Source: Lachnospiraceae bacterium AM48-27BH (lineage in GTDB: Bacteria; Bacillota; Clostridia; Lachnospirales; Lachnospiraceae). Taken from it: a DNA stretch of 64,000 nucleotides. Position numbers and translations under genes: made by a program. The notes under the pieces are model-generated. The model saw only the letters and a program-made list of their open reading frames with translations. It was not told the DNA's origin and searched no databases. The DNA lies in the NCBI GenBank assembly GCA_003478355.1, contig QUFC01000002.1:1-64000 (forward strand). The letters run 5' to 3'. Positions within the stretch are counted from its first letter, which is position 1. Every line of letters starts with the position of its first letter. Below are positions 33,354-42,559 of this stretch, one piece after another.

Positions 33354-35051
33354 ATGTATTTGAAACGACTTCTCGCCTTCCTATGCTGCTTTACCCTTGT
33401 TTTCTGTCTATTCCCCTCCTCTGCCTTTGCAACGGGCGGAAATGGAAACATAGATGGCGGCGGTGGCAGCATGGGTCACGGCACAAGCAGCAACTTCTGG
33501 AATTCAGGCAACGATGGCGTCCGTATTACTGTTGTTGACGCATCCAGCGGAACTGCCGTATCTTCTCCGCTGGACTTTTCAAACCGGACACAGAAGACCA
33601 ATCTTCTCCATTTTGGGAAAGTCAACAAACTGCAATACCTGGGCGGCGCCGGTCTCTCCCTCCAGTCCGGCGTTGCCTATTCCTGCATTAGACCTACACA
33701 GTCTATGCCCACAATCGTCAGCAGTAAGGGGCAGAGCAACATCGAAGCCATCAAACGGTATTTCTGTTCTGAATATGCGTGCATGATGGTCGCTCAGGCA
33801 GCCGGAGTCGATTATGAGCGGATGATTGCCGGCGAGTACAAGCTGCTGATCGAGCCCATTGCCTATTTCACACACAACGGCCAGTACTACTGTATGACAG
33901 CTACTGAAGCCGGCCTGTATGATCAGATGTCCGGCGGCAATCTGCGGAAAACCATGACTTCGCTTACCCATAAAAATCTGCCGCTGTCAATGTTCCTGGA
34001 ATTCAGCGACCTTGGCATCTCCGCCTGGACAGGCAGCACCACTGGAAAGCAGAACAATTCCGACATCATCAGCACCCTTGGCGTTGGTATCGTCTGGTTT
34101 GATGAAGCTCCGCCGGAAGGAGAAATTGAGGCCCCTGATGTCGAATACCGAGTAGATACGGATGTGATCACCGCCGTCACACTGCGGACAGATCAGGATC
34201 TGACGCCGGATAATCCGGCATCGGTTACCTTCCATATCCTCGGCATCACCTACCGGGTCAATGATATAGTGATCCCAGCCGGTGACAGTCAGGTAGTCTG
34301 GGTCAAATGGCATACCCCCTCCACCCCACAGACCGTGACCATTACAGTATCTGTCAGCGGCGCCTATACCGCTCAGGATACCTTTGTCGCAAAGATCGTG
34401 GATCTGAATGAGCACATTCCGCCTGACCCTGTGGCAACCGACACGAATCCCGGCTACTCTGTGCCGCCCCTCCCCAGTGAAACGCAGAAGCTCACTGCCA
34501 ACTGGGGCGTCTGGAGCTGCTACTGGGTGCCTGTATGGGTATGGTGCGACCACGGTGAAGATGGCGGGCACTGGGTTGATGAAGGATATTGGGAATACGA
34601 ATATACGGGCTACTCCGCTTCCATCAGCGGCGAGATGTCCCTAATGCCAGACGATATTGTACCCACAGCATCCGGCAAGACGATGAAAAGCGGGTACGGC
34701 GTTAAAACCGAAGTGCGGGCAACGCTGTCCACAGATGCCCCGACCAGCCACATTACTTATCCTCAAACCGCTTTTTCCGTATTTCCTGAGTTCCAGTATC
34801 AGACCTATCTGCGGCTTCTGCAGCGTTCCGGCGGCCAAAGTGCAAAATTCATCTTCAAGCCCAACGAGTTTTCTACCTATGACCGGACAGTGCATTTCAC
34901 ACCGCTGTGGTTCCCCGATGCCACCGACTACACCATCTATACACAGGTGTGGGATACCTGGACTCCTGACGGCATGTTATCCATCAACCTAAATGACTAT
35001 GTTTCGATCCAAGGGAGCCTTTATGATGACTGGTATACCAATCGAGAATAA
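33354..35051 (+). CDS. Large secreted protein of the Tad operon, candidate tip adhesin
   Basis: 565 residues. A signal peptide (about 1-25, ending SAFA-T) is followed by a Gly-rich linker, a domain with FCSEYACMMVAQAAGV, beta-rich domains resembling Ig-like folds (DNPASVTFHILGITYRVNDI, PQTVTITVSVSGAY), and a Trp-rich patch (WSCYWVPVWVWCDHG). No sortase motif is seen. It is the only large exported non-pilin in the operon. A tip or surface-recognition role is inferred, not shown. It overlaps the prepilin peptidase gene by 29 nt. Confidence 0.65.
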   Translation: MYLKRLLAFLCCFTLVFCLFPSSAFATGGNGNIDGGGGSMGHGTSSNFWNSGNDGVRITVVDASSGTAVSSPLDFSNRTQKTNLLHFGKVNKLQYLGGAGLSLQSGVAYSCIRPTQSMPTIVSSKGQSNIEAIKRYFCSEYACMMVAQAAGVDYERMIAGEYKLLIEPIAYFTHNGQYYCMTATEAGLYDQMSGGNLRKTMTSLTHKNLPLSMFLEFSDLGISAWTGSTTGKQNNSDIISTLGVGIVWFDEAPPEGEIEAPDVEYRVDTDVITAVTLRTDQDLTPDNPASVTFHILGITYRVNDIVIPAGDSQVVWVKWHTPSTPQTVTITVSVSGAYTAQDTFVAKIVDLNEHIPPDPVATDTNPGYSVPPLPSETQKLTANWGVWSCYWVPVWVWCDHGEDGGHWVDEGYWEYEYTGYSASISGEMSLMPDDIVPTASGKTMKSGYGVKTEVRATLSTDAPTSHITYPQTAFSVFPEFQYQTYLRLLQRSGGQSAKFIFKPNEFSTYDRTVHFTPLWFPDATDYTIYTQVWDTWTPDGMLSINLNDYVSIQGSLYDDWYTNRE

Positions 35052-35529
35052 CCTCTGGACAGCTTACCTGCTTACCATATTTTTTGTGGTGGCCGGCTTT
35101 GCTGTCTACGATGTGCTTTACAGACGGGTGCCTGACCGGGCACTCGTCTTTTTTATCCCCTTAGCTGCCTTGGCGCCGGTCCTGCAGGGGTATTTCCTGT
35201 TAAATCATGGGCTCCCGCCGCTCTTCCTCTGGCCGGTCGCTACCCATGCCCTGGTAGGCGCCCTGCTCGGCTTTTGTATTCCATTGGCAGCTGCACTGGC
35301 AACAAACGGCACTGGCCTGGGCGGCGGGGATATCAAGTTCTGCGGGATATTAGGGCTGGTCTATGGCCCTTCCGGCATGGCACTGGTCTTTCTGACTGCC
35401 GCTGTTACCGCAATGCCTGTGATCTTTCTTCTCAGGCGGCTTTATCGAACTGGGCAGCCCCTTGCTGTCCCGTTCCTGCCATTTCTCGCCTGTGGCTGCT
35501 GTACAGCGACCCTGGCCCAACTATTTTAA
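35023..35529 (+). CDS. Prepilin peptidase (TadV/CpaA type)
   Basis: 168 residues with about six membrane helices. Both catalytic aspartate regions of A24 aspartic peptidases are present: YDVLYRRVPD near residue 30 and GLGGGDIKF near residue 105. It would cleave the leaders of the two pseudopilins and the small Flp-like pilin of this operon after Gly. The ATG at 35023 follows AAGGGAG. Confidence 0.88.
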   Translation: MMTGIPIENNLWTAYLLTIFFVVAGFAVYDVLYRRVPDRALVFFIPLAALAPVLQGYFLLNHGLPPLFLWPVATHALVGALLGFCIPLAAALATNGTGLGGGDIKFCGILGLVYGPSGMALVFLTAAVTAMPVIFLLRRLYRTGQPLAVPFLPFLACGCCTATLAQLF

Positions 35530-35546
35530 GATAGGAGACAACGCTT

Positions 35547-36386
35547 ATGAAACTGAATAACCGATTCATCTTCGGTATCCTCTCTCTGCTGTTGGCGGCA
35601 GTTATCGCCTTCGTGGCACTTCCAACCATCGCCCGTCAGACCAATGGAAAAGAGGAAATCGTCCGTATCACCCAGCCGGTATTGAAAGGCGAGCAAATCT
35701 CGTCAGAAAATGCCGAGGTGGTTGAGGTAGGGGGCTATAACCTCCCCTCCAACATCGCCCATCAGCTCTCTGATGTAAATGGTCTTTACGCTACCGCCGA
35801 CTTGGCTGTGGGTGACTATATCCTTACCAGCAAGATCAGCTCTGTACCGGTTTCGTCCGATGTGGCGCTCAACAGCATCCCTTCCGGTAAGGTTGCTATC
35901 TCGCTGACCGTTAAAACACTTGCTTCCGGCCTCTCTGACAAGCTTCAGCCCGGTGACATCATCCGTATTTACCACTTTCTTGATACGGCGGCCGAAGTAC
36001 CGGAACTGCGTTTTGTCAAAGTATTGTCCGTCACAGACTCAGACGGCATCAATGTGGATAATGCCAAGGAGCCCACGGAGGATGAAGAAAAACAGCAGTC
36101 AGCCACCATCACTGTGCTGGCAAGCCCTGAACAGGCGAAGATCATTACCGGTCTTGAAAATGACGGCGTAGCTCATGTGGCTCTTATCTCCCGCAACAAT
36201 GACAAACTGGCAGATGAGCTGCTTGCCGAGCAGGATAAGACTCTGCAGGAAATCTACTTCCCCGAAACTTTGATTGAGGAAGAAGCTGCAGATACGGAAA
36301 ATTCTGACGCTGAAGGTGAACCCCAGGAAACGGTAAATGCAGAGACTGCACAATCCACCAATGAAACTGCACCCTCGGCAGAATAA
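35547..36386 (+). CDS. CpaB/RcpC-like SAF-domain protein
   Basis: 279 residues: an N-terminal helix (about 8-28), a SAF domain (ITQPVLKGEQISSENAEVV, about 45-105), a second domain typical of CpaB (VAISLTVKTLASGLSDKLQPGDIIRIY) and an acidic tail. In Tad systems CpaB links the inner-membrane platform to the outside and may bind wall glycans. Cotranscribed with the peptidase. Confidence 0.85.
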   Translation: MKLNNRFIFGILSLLLAAVIAFVALPTIARQTNGKEEIVRITQPVLKGEQISSENAEVVEVGGYNLPSNIAHQLSDVNGLYATADLAVGDYILTSKISSVPVSSDVALNSIPSGKVAISLTVKTLASGLSDKLQPGDIIRIYHFLDTAAEVPELRFVKVLSVTDSDGINVDNAKEPTEDEEKQQSATITVLASPEQAKIITGLENDGVAHVALISRNNDKLADELLAEQDKTLQEIYFPETLIEEEAADTENSDAEGEPQETVNAETAQSTNETAPSAE

Positions 36387-36413
36387 TCAAATCAAGGAAG
36401 GAGGATCTTCGTT

Positions 36414-37208
36414 ATGGGTAAAGTTATCACCGTCTGGGGAAGCCCAGGCAGCGGCAAATCCATGTTCTGCTGTATTCTGGCCAAAGCCCTGACCCGGGAC
36501 AAGCGGAAAGCCATCATTATCAATGCCGATATGAATGTCCCTATGCTGCCGGTCTGGCTGCCGGAGCAGATCATCCAGACCAATACCTCTATCGGCCAGG
36601 TTTTGAGCAGTGTGGAGATTGATACATCTCTGGTTGCCAGTCATGTGACAGTGCTGAAAAACTATCCCTTCATTGGGATGATGGGCTATGCGGCAGGAGA
36701 AAACCCGCTGAGCTACCCAGAGGTCAAATATACCATGGTACTGCAGCTCATTCATGCTGCCGCCAAACTGGTAGATTTCGTCATTCTGGACTGCAGCACC
36801 AGCATGACCAATGTGTTCACTCCCGCCGCCATTGAAGCCGGCGATGTGGTCATCCGTATCCTCACCCCGGACCTAAAGGGCATCAACTACCTGAAAGCCC
36901 ATCAACCTCTGCTTGTGGACGAGCGCTTCCGGTTTTCTGAGCATATGACATTCGCCGGTCTGGCCCGTCCCTTCCACGCCTTGGATGAAATGGGCTATAT
37001 CATTGGCGGGTTTGACGGCCTGCTTCCCTACAGTAAGGAGATCGACCGATGTGCTACCGAAGGCGGTATGTTCAAGGCTATCACCTACTGTAACCCCAAA
37101 TACACTGCTTCACTGAACAAGGTACTGGAAATTCTGGAGCAAATGGAACTGGCCGAGCAGTCAGAGGATGATGCGGCGTATGAATGTGAGGAGGATGCCG
37201 ATGAGTAA
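36414..37208 (+). CDS. CpaE/TadZ-like P-loop ATPase
   Basis: 264 residues of the MinD/ParA superfamily. The P-loop GSPGSGKSM is at residues 8-16. The switch region VDFVILDCSTSMTN and the later segments fit the TadZ/CpaE type, which localises the Tad machine. The acidic C-terminus overlaps the CpaF start by 8 nt. Confidence 0.8.
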   Translation: MGKVITVWGSPGSGKSMFCCILAKALTRDKRKAIIINADMNVPMLPVWLPEQIIQTNTSIGQVLSSVEIDTSLVASHVTVLKNYPFIGMMGYAAGENPLSYPEVKYTMVLQLIHAAAKLVDFVILDCSTSMTNVFTPAAIEAGDVVIRILTPDLKGINYLKAHQPLLVDERFRFSEHMTFAGLARPFHALDEMGYIIGGFDGLLPYSKEIDRCATEGGMFKAITYCNPKYTASLNKVLEILEQMELAEQSEDDAAYECEEDADE

Positions 37209-38577
37209 TTTGAATGATATATTCTTCACACCGGCCGCCAATCAGGAGCTGACCTATGACCAGGTACTGGAGGATGTGCAGCGGTATTTTGCCGAAAACC
37301 ATGCTTCCACCATTGCCGAAGCCGGGGAAGGCAATGCAGAGCGTGCCACAAGCCTGCTCAAAGAACTGATGGAACACTACATTGTCAAGCGAAAGTATGC
37401 CCTTGACGGGCTCTCTACAAAAGAACTGTGTTCCAAGCTCTATGAGGATATGGCCGGCTACTCCTTTTTGAAGAAATGGATCTATAAACCCGGTGTTGAG
37501 GAGGTCAACATCAATGCCTACAACGACATTGAAGTAATCGAATCCAGTGGGCGCAGCATCAAGATCCCTGATAAATTCAGTTCGCCCCAGCACGCCATCG
37601 ATGTGATCCGCAGGATGCTCAACGCCTGCGGCATGGTCATTGATGACACCATGCCCAGCATTGTGGGATTTCTGGACAAGAACATCCGCATTTCGGTGGA
37701 CAAAACTCCCATTGTGGATGCAGATGTAGGCGTCAATGCCTCCATCCGTATTGTCAACCAACAGACCGTCAGTGAAGAAAAACTGCTGAACTCCGGCAGT
37801 GCCACCGCTGAAATGCTTCACTTTCTGACTGCCTGTATCCGATATGGGGTGTCCGTCTGCATTGCTGGCTCCACCGGCTCCGGCAAAACCACGATCATGG
37901 CCTGGCTGCTGTCCAATGTGCCCAATAACCGGCGCCTTATTACCATTGAAGAAGGCAGCCGCGAATTTGATCTGGTCAAGCGGGATGCGCAGGGCAATAT
38001 CCTTAATTCCGTAGTACATCTGCTGACCCGCCCCAGCGAGAACCCTGCGTTGAACATCAATCAGGATTTTCTTCTGGAGCGGGTGCTGCGTAAGCATCCG
38101 GATGTCATCGGTGTAGGTGAAATGCGGTCAGCGGCAGAAAGCCTGTCCGCAGCCGAAAGTTCCCGTACCGGCCATACTGTATGTACCACCATCCACTCCA
38201 ACTCCTGCAACAGTACTTACCGCAGGATGATGACCCTTGCCAAACGCAAGTACAACATGGATGACTCCATCCTCATGCAGATCATGGTAGAGGCGTATCC
38301 CATCATCGTCTTTACCAAGCAGCTGGAGGACCGTTCCCGTAAGATCATGGAAATCATCGAGGGCGAGGACTACCAGGACGGGCGGTTGATCGCCCATTCC
38401 CTATACAAATATGAAGTGGAGGACAATGTAACTGATGACCGTGGTGAAACCCGTGTGGTGGGGCACCATAAAAAAATCGGCTTGATCTCCGATTCCTTAA
38501 AAAAAAGGCTGTTGGACAATGGCATTTCCAACAAGGAATTGGAAGAATTCATGCAGCCGCCAAAGGAGGTGGGTTAA
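37201..38577 (+). CDS. CpaF/TadA assembly ATPase
   Basis: 458 residues. The N-terminal domain is followed by the type II/IV secretion ATPase core: Walker A GSTGSGKTT (about 225), Asp box TIEEGSREFDL, Walker B region DVIGVGEMRSAAES and His box GHTVCTTIHSNS. It powers pilin polymerisation. The ATG at 37201 is preferred; an upstream ATG at 37168 lies inside the previous gene without a better ribosome site. Confidence 0.93.
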   Translation: MSNLNDIFFTPAANQELTYDQVLEDVQRYFAENHASTIAEAGEGNAERATSLLKELMEHYIVKRKYALDGLSTKELCSKLYEDMAGYSFLKKWIYKPGVEEVNINAYNDIEVIESSGRSIKIPDKFSSPQHAIDVIRRMLNACGMVIDDTMPSIVGFLDKNIRISVDKTPIVDADVGVNASIRIVNQQTVSEEKLLNSGSATAEMLHFLTACIRYGVSVCIAGSTGSGKTTIMAWLLSNVPNNRRLITIEEGSREFDLVKRDAQGNILNSVVHLLTRPSENPALNINQDFLLERVLRKHPDVIGVGEMRSAAESLSAAESSRTGHTVCTTIHSNSCNSTYRRMMTLAKRKYNMDDSILMQIMVEAYPIIVFTKQLEDRSRKIMEIIEGEDYQDGRLIAHSLYKYEVEDNVTDDRGETRVVGHHKKIGLISDSLKKRLLDNGISNKELEEFMQPPKEVG

Positions 38578-39510
38578 TTGCAATGGATCTATCTTATCTG
38601 TTTTATCCTGCTCAGTGCCGGGCTTTTGGCTCTGTTTGGTGTGAAGCCGGGTGATTTTATTGACGCCCTCTTCCGCTCCCAGCGAAAATCCGCCACCTTG
38701 TCGGATGAACTGAATGTTCTTCTGGGTACACCAGCCAAGGGCTTTTTTAATCAGGATTACGAACTGAAACAGATCTTGAAGGGCACTGGACGGGCGGACC
38801 GCTATGAAGCGGTAAAACGACTGTCCCTGATCCTGTTCGCTGTGGGGGCTGTACTTGCCCTTTTGATTGGGAATGTGTACATGGTGCCCATTCTGGGTAT
38901 CGGTTTTTCTCTTATACCGATCTGGTATCTGCGCAGCACTGCCGCCAGCTATAAAAAGCACCTGAATGAAGAACTGGAAACCGCTATTTCCATCATCACG
39001 ACTTCCTACCTGCGTACCGAGGATCTGATCCGTTCTGTCAAGGAAAACCTGCCCTATATCAATGAGCCGGTAAAAGCCAACTTTGAAGCCTTCGTTTATG
39101 AAGCGGAACTGATCAATGCCAACATCACCAGCGCTATCAACAGCCTGAAGATGAAGATTCCCAACCGGGTCTTCCATGAATGGTGCGGCACCCTCATCCA
39201 GTGCCAGTCCGACCGCAGTATGAAGAATACCCTTCCTACCATCAACCAGAAATTCTCCGATGTGCGTGTGGTGCAGTCGGAACTGGAGGCAATGATGCAA
39301 GGGCCGCGACGTGAAGCCATCACTATGATATTTCTGGTTATCGCCAATGTGCCGCTGCTCTATTTCTTGAATGAGGATTGGTTCCACACCCTTATCTTCA
39401 CCACACCGGGCAAAATTGCACTGGCGATCTGCGCAGCCATCATCCTGTTTGCGCTGACCCAGATCATGAAACTGAGCAAGCCCATCGAATATGGAGGTGA
39501 CAGCGTATGA
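38578..39510 (+). CDS. TadB-like inner-membrane platform protein
   Basis: 310 residues from TTG 38578, with AAAGGAGGTG upstream. Hydrophobic helices at about 1-20, 85-125, 255-270 and 275-300 frame a cytoplasmic T2SSF-type domain (ETAISIITTSYLRTEDLIRSVKENLPYI). TadB and TadC form the platform on which the CpaF motor acts. It overlaps TadC by 4 nt. Confidence 0.83.
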   Translation: MQWIYLICFILLSAGLLALFGVKPGDFIDALFRSQRKSATLSDELNVLLGTPAKGFFNQDYELKQILKGTGRADRYEAVKRLSLILFAVGAVLALLIGNVYMVPILGIGFSLIPIWYLRSTAASYKKHLNEELETAISIITTSYLRTEDLIRSVKENLPYINEPVKANFEAFVYEAELINANITSAINSLKMKIPNRVFHEWCGTLIQCQSDRSMKNTLPTINQKFSDVRVVQSELEAMMQGPRREAITMIFLVIANVPLLYFLNEDWFHTLIFTTPGKIALAICAAIILFALTQIMKLSKPIEYGGDSV

Positions 39511-40385
39511 CCTTTCTGGCGCTCATCGCCATCATCTTCTTCGGTTTTGCCGTTTACAACCTGACCTGCGCCTTTGTGGACATCCCGACCAAGAAGACCT
39601 CACAAATGATGATGCTCTCCCGCAAACAGCAAGGCACCAAAAACGAAAAGCTGCTTGATGTCTATGTGACAAAAATCGCCGGTTGGATCGCCCCTTATTT
39701 GCGGCTGGACCGGCTCAAGCGCAATAAGGTGCAACGCGCTTTGGACATTGCAGGTCTGCAGCTTACCCCAGAGGTCTATACGGCCAGAGCCTGGGTAACT
39801 GCAGGGGCAGTTGGCCTGTGTGCCATCCCCATGGCATTTCTTATTCCACTGCTGGTGCCTATTTTGATTGGCCTTGCGGTGGCACTGTGGTTTTCAACCT
39901 ACTATGCAGCCTTTGATTTTGTTAAAAAACGCCGCAAACTGATCGAGGGCGAGATTCCCCGATTTGCTTTGACCGTCGGACAAAGCCTTGAAAATGATAG
40001 GGATGTGCTTAAAATCCTGACTTCCTACCGCCGTGTGGCTGGGAAAGACTTCGGTGCCGAACTGGATCAGACCATTGCTGATATGAAGACCGGCAACTAT
40101 GAAAATGCTCTCATTCGATTTGAAACCCGCATTGGCAGCCCCATGCTATCCGATGTGATCCGTGGCCTGATTGGTGTCCTGCGCGGTGATGACCAGCGGA
40201 TGTACTTCAAAATGATTACCTTCGATATGCGTCAGATCGAGCAGAACAATCTGAAAAAGGAAGCTGCCAAGCGCCCCAAAAAGATTCAGCGCTACTCTAT
40301 GATGATGCTGATTTGCATTATGATCATCTACCTGGTGGTGCTCTGTACCGAGGTTATGAGTTCGCTCGGGGCGTTCTTTGGCTAA
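39507..40385 (+). CDS. TadC-like inner-membrane platform protein
   Basis: 292 residues with N-terminal and paired central helices (about 95-130), a T2SSF-type domain (IPRFALTVGQSLENDRDVLKIL, GDDQRMYFKMITFDMRQIEQ) and a C-terminal helix (about 265-285). It is coupled to TadB by ATGA overlap. It closes the main block of Tad assembly genes. Confidence 0.83.
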   Translation: MTFLALIAIIFFGFAVYNLTCAFVDIPTKKTSQMMMLSRKQQGTKNEKLLDVYVTKIAGWIAPYLRLDRLKRNKVQRALDIAGLQLTPEVYTARAWVTAGAVGLCAIPMAFLIPLLVPILIGLAVALWFSTYYAAFDFVKKRRKLIEGEIPRFALTVGQSLENDRDVLKILTSYRRVAGKDFGAELDQTIADMKTGNYENALIRFETRIGSPMLSDVIRGLIGVLRGDDQRMYFKMITFDMRQIEQNNLKKEAAKRPKKIQRYSMMMLICIMIIYLVVLCTEVMSSLGAFFG

Positions 40386-40520
40386 TCGGCATCCGCCATG
40401 GTACTTCCGGGCGTTTTCATACCTGCTCCTCATATGGAAGACAGATACACAGGGAGGTGAGCATTTGTACCCAAGCGATTTTCCATAGCGGTAGGCACAT
40501 CATTTCTTTTCATCTGAACC

Positions 40521-40558
40521 GAGCCGAACTGTTTCATCAGCCCGGCTTCATTTTTTAC
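40521..40558 (+). terminator. Intrinsic terminator after tadC
   Basis: GAGCCG pairs with CGGCTT (one G-T pair) across a 15-nt loop, followed by CATTTTTT. It lies just before the ribosome site of the 48-residue ORF. Confidence 0.65.
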
Positions 40559-40570
40559 AGGAGAATGCCT

Positions 40571-40717
40571 ATGCCCAAAAAGAAATTTTATCCGCCGAAT
40601 GATACCGGCACCAAAAAACGCCGCTTTCGTTGCTTGCTGTTCCAACGGCCTAAAGCATATCCGAACCGGCCCCGTTCCAACAAGAACAATCTGATCAAGC
40701 CTATCCGCCGCGCTTAA
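40571..40717 (+). CDS. Small, very basic protein (48 residues)
   Basis: ATG 40571 with CAGGAGA 8 nt upstream. The product is rich in Lys, Arg and Pro (MPKKKFYPPNDTGTKKRRFR...), with no hydrophobic helix. It may bind nucleic acid or acidic wall polymers. It lies between tadC and the Flp-like pilin. No family recognised. Confidence 0.5.
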   Translation: MPKKKFYPPNDTGTKKRRFRCLLFQRPKAYPNRPRSNKNNLIKPIRRA

Positions 40718-40777
40718 CAGACGGTGGACTTGATATACCATCCACTCAATCATCAAACATATAACAGGAGGTTACCC

Positions 40778-40998
40778 ATGAGAAAATTCACGACCCGTAT
40801 CTATACCAAAGCCAACTATCTGCTCAACTGCGGCCGTATGGCATTGTCCAATCAGCGCGGCGATTTTTACATTTCGGACGCCGTCAAGATCATTATCGCC
40901 GTAGTTTTGGGTGCGCTGCTCCTGTCGGCTCTGACCTCATCTTCAACGATACGGTCATCCCCCGCATCACTGAGGAGATTGAAAGTCTGTTCTCCTAA
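40778..40998 (+). CDS. Flp-like small pilin (frameshifted near 40935)
   Basis: The expected product is about 73 residues: leader MRKFTTRIYTKANYLL..., motif NQRGDFYISDAVK, hydrophobic helix (IIIAVVLGALLLSALT) and a short acidic end (PRITEEIESLFS). This is the size and plan of Flp major pilins, with a Gly cleavage site. As given, the frame breaks at GACCTC (40933-40938); one extra C restores the natural end at TAA 40996-40998. AGGAGG precedes the ATG. It would be the main fibre subunit. Confidence 0.72.
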
Positions 40999-41009
40999 GC
41001 ACCAAATCA

Positions 41010-41049
41010 GGGGCCAGTTTGCAGAACTTCTGCAGCTGGCCCCCTTTTT
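41010..41049 (+). terminator. Intrinsic terminator after the Flp-like pilin
   Basis: GGGGCCAG (41010-41017) pairs with CTGGCCCC (41036-41043), with an inner TGCAGAA/TTCTGCA stem, followed by TTTTT. Confidence 0.9.
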
Positions 41050-41089
41050 ATTTTTAGAAATGCAAATGTACTGTAACGGAGGTGAAAGC

Positions 41090-41437
41090 ATGAATCAAAA
41101 ACCGTGTCAGTTCTATTCCTTTCTGCAGGCAGTCCGGGGTAACTGGCGTAACGCCCTGTTCATCCGCTGCAGCGGTTCACTTTGTCCAATGATCCGGCAG
41201 GCATCCTGTGAGGGGTTCCTGATGGCAACAGACGCAGGCTGTCAGCCGATCTTTCTGTCCGTCCAGACAGTGCGGAAGCTGAGTGGAGAAGCAGTAGACC
41301 CCGAAGAATGCTCTGCAATTCTGGAGTGCCGCTCGTTCCGGACTGCTTATACCAAGTTTCTGGAATGGCATACCTCTTCGGACCATGTATGTCCATTTTT
41401 ACAGCTATGCCCAGACCGGGATAACTACTTCGGATGA
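41090..41437 (+). CDS. Uncharacterised 115-residue protein
   Basis: ATG 41090 with GGAGGTGAAAG upstream. The product is soluble, with six or more cysteines (CQF, CSGSLCP, CEG, CQP, CSAILEC, CPFLQLC). They could bind metal, but no zinc-finger pattern is regular. It has no recognised family. It follows the pilin terminator and precedes the zinc-ribbon gene. Confidence 0.5.
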   Translation: MNQKPCQFYSFLQAVRGNWRNALFIRCSGSLCPMIRQASCEGFLMATDAGCQPIFLSVQTVRKLSGEAVDPEECSAILECRSFRTAYTKFLEWHTSSDHVCPFLQLCPDRDNYFG

Positions 41438-41493
41438 TTCTGCCTGTTAAGACGCAATGCCGCCGTCATCGGCGCGTAATGGAGGTGATTTTA

Positions 41494-41901
41494 TTGAAAC
41501 AAAAGCAAATCAAATGTCCGTACTGTCATGCGCACGCTTCTCTTCGACCTGCAAGCCTTGTGTATGGATCTACCCCGCAAACCAGAGGGAAGTACCTGTA
41601 TGTCTGCGACAGATGGCCGGCCTGCAATGCCTATGTCAGTGCTCATGAGCGCACACTGCTCCCAATGGGGACACTGGCGAATGGCGATCTGCGCCACAAA
41701 CGCATTTTGGCCCATCGTGCCCTAAAAAAACTGCAGCAGGACTGCCATATGGAAAAATGGGAGGTCTATATCTGGCTGCAAGCCAAGCTGGGGCTGGATG
41801 CGCGCCAGACTTACATCGGCCAGTTTTCCGAATATATGTGTGAGCAAGTCATTTCCCTCTGTCAGCAGGCTCCGGCGTACACATCCGGGCGTGCTGCCTG
41901 A
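41494..41901 (+). CDS. Zinc-ribbon protein, zf-DUF3268-like
   Basis: 135 residues from TTG 41494 (GGAGGTG upstream). The N-terminus has two cysteine pairs, CPYCHAHA and YVCDRWPACNAYVSAH, forming a zinc ribbon. A helical C-terminal half follows. Such proteins are common in phages and elements and probably bind nucleic acid. The DUF assignment is from memory. Confidence 0.65.
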   Translation: MKQKQIKCPYCHAHASLRPASLVYGSTPQTRGKYLYVCDRWPACNAYVSAHERTLLPMGTLANGDLRHKRILAHRALKKLQQDCHMEKWEVYIWLQAKLGLDARQTYIGQFSEYMCEQVISLCQQAPAYTSGRAA

Positions 41902-41917
41902 ACGGAGGTGAAGCCTG

Positions 41918-42499
41918 ATGAAGCAAAACTTTAAGCTTACCAAAGACCAGCAGACTCTGGTAGAAAAAAACTTGTCCATCGTTCACTGGGTCATTGTCAA
42001 CAACATCCATGTAAATCCCGGCATCTGTGGTTTGGAGTATGGAGATCTGTTTCAGGAAGGGTGCCTGTGGCTCTGCAAGGCCGCCTTTACCTACCATGCC
42101 GGACAGGCACAGTTTTCAACCTACGCCAAAAAGGTTGTGAAAAATGGACTCCTCTCCTACTGCCGCAAAATATGTAGTCAGGGACGGTACATCAGTCGGC
42201 TAATCATCGGAGAACAGGGCGAACTGGCTGCAGATGGAGAACAGATAGACCAGCCCGACGACCATTTTGACTCCCACCTTTCTCGTCTGGAGACCCTTGA
42301 TCTGCTGGAAGCCAGCAAACAGAACTATCAGGGCGTTGCCAGACTCGGCATCGAAGCGCTAGCACTGAAGGTTCAGGGAATGCGCATTACAGACATCGCC
42401 GCCCTCTATCAAGTCCCTCCTTCCCATGTGGGTGCCTGGATTTCCCGCTCACTGGAAAAACTTCGCAACGACCCTGACTTTTTGACCTGCCTGCTTTGA
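41918..42499 (+). CDS. Sigma-70-like RNA polymerase sigma factor (element sigma 1)
   Basis: 193 residues. A region-2-like helix set (LEYGDLFQEGCLWLCKAAFTYHAGQAQFSTYAKKVV) recognises the -10 element in sigma factors. A C-terminal helix-turn-helix (MRITDIAALYQVPPSHVGAWISRSLEKL) is region-4-like. It is a candidate for recognising the unusual TTGGCA promoters. GGAGGTG precedes the ATG. Confidence 0.8.
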   Translation: MKQNFKLTKDQQTLVEKNLSIVHWVIVNNIHVNPGICGLEYGDLFQEGCLWLCKAAFTYHAGQAQFSTYAKKVVKNGLLSYCRKICSQGRYISRLIIGEQGELAADGEQIDQPDDHFDSHLSRLETLDLLEASKQNYQGVARLGIEALALKVQGMRITDIAALYQVPPSHVGAWISRSLEKLRNDPDFLTCLL

Positions 42500-42559
42500 T
42501 TTGTTGAAAATCAGCATCAATAACAGTAAGGGATATGTATAAAAAGGAGGTATCGAAAT

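Noticed and set aside
37081..38097. A 338-codon minus-strand frame opposite cpaF
   Set aside because: It covers the Walker motifs of CpaF on the other strand; a shadow frame.
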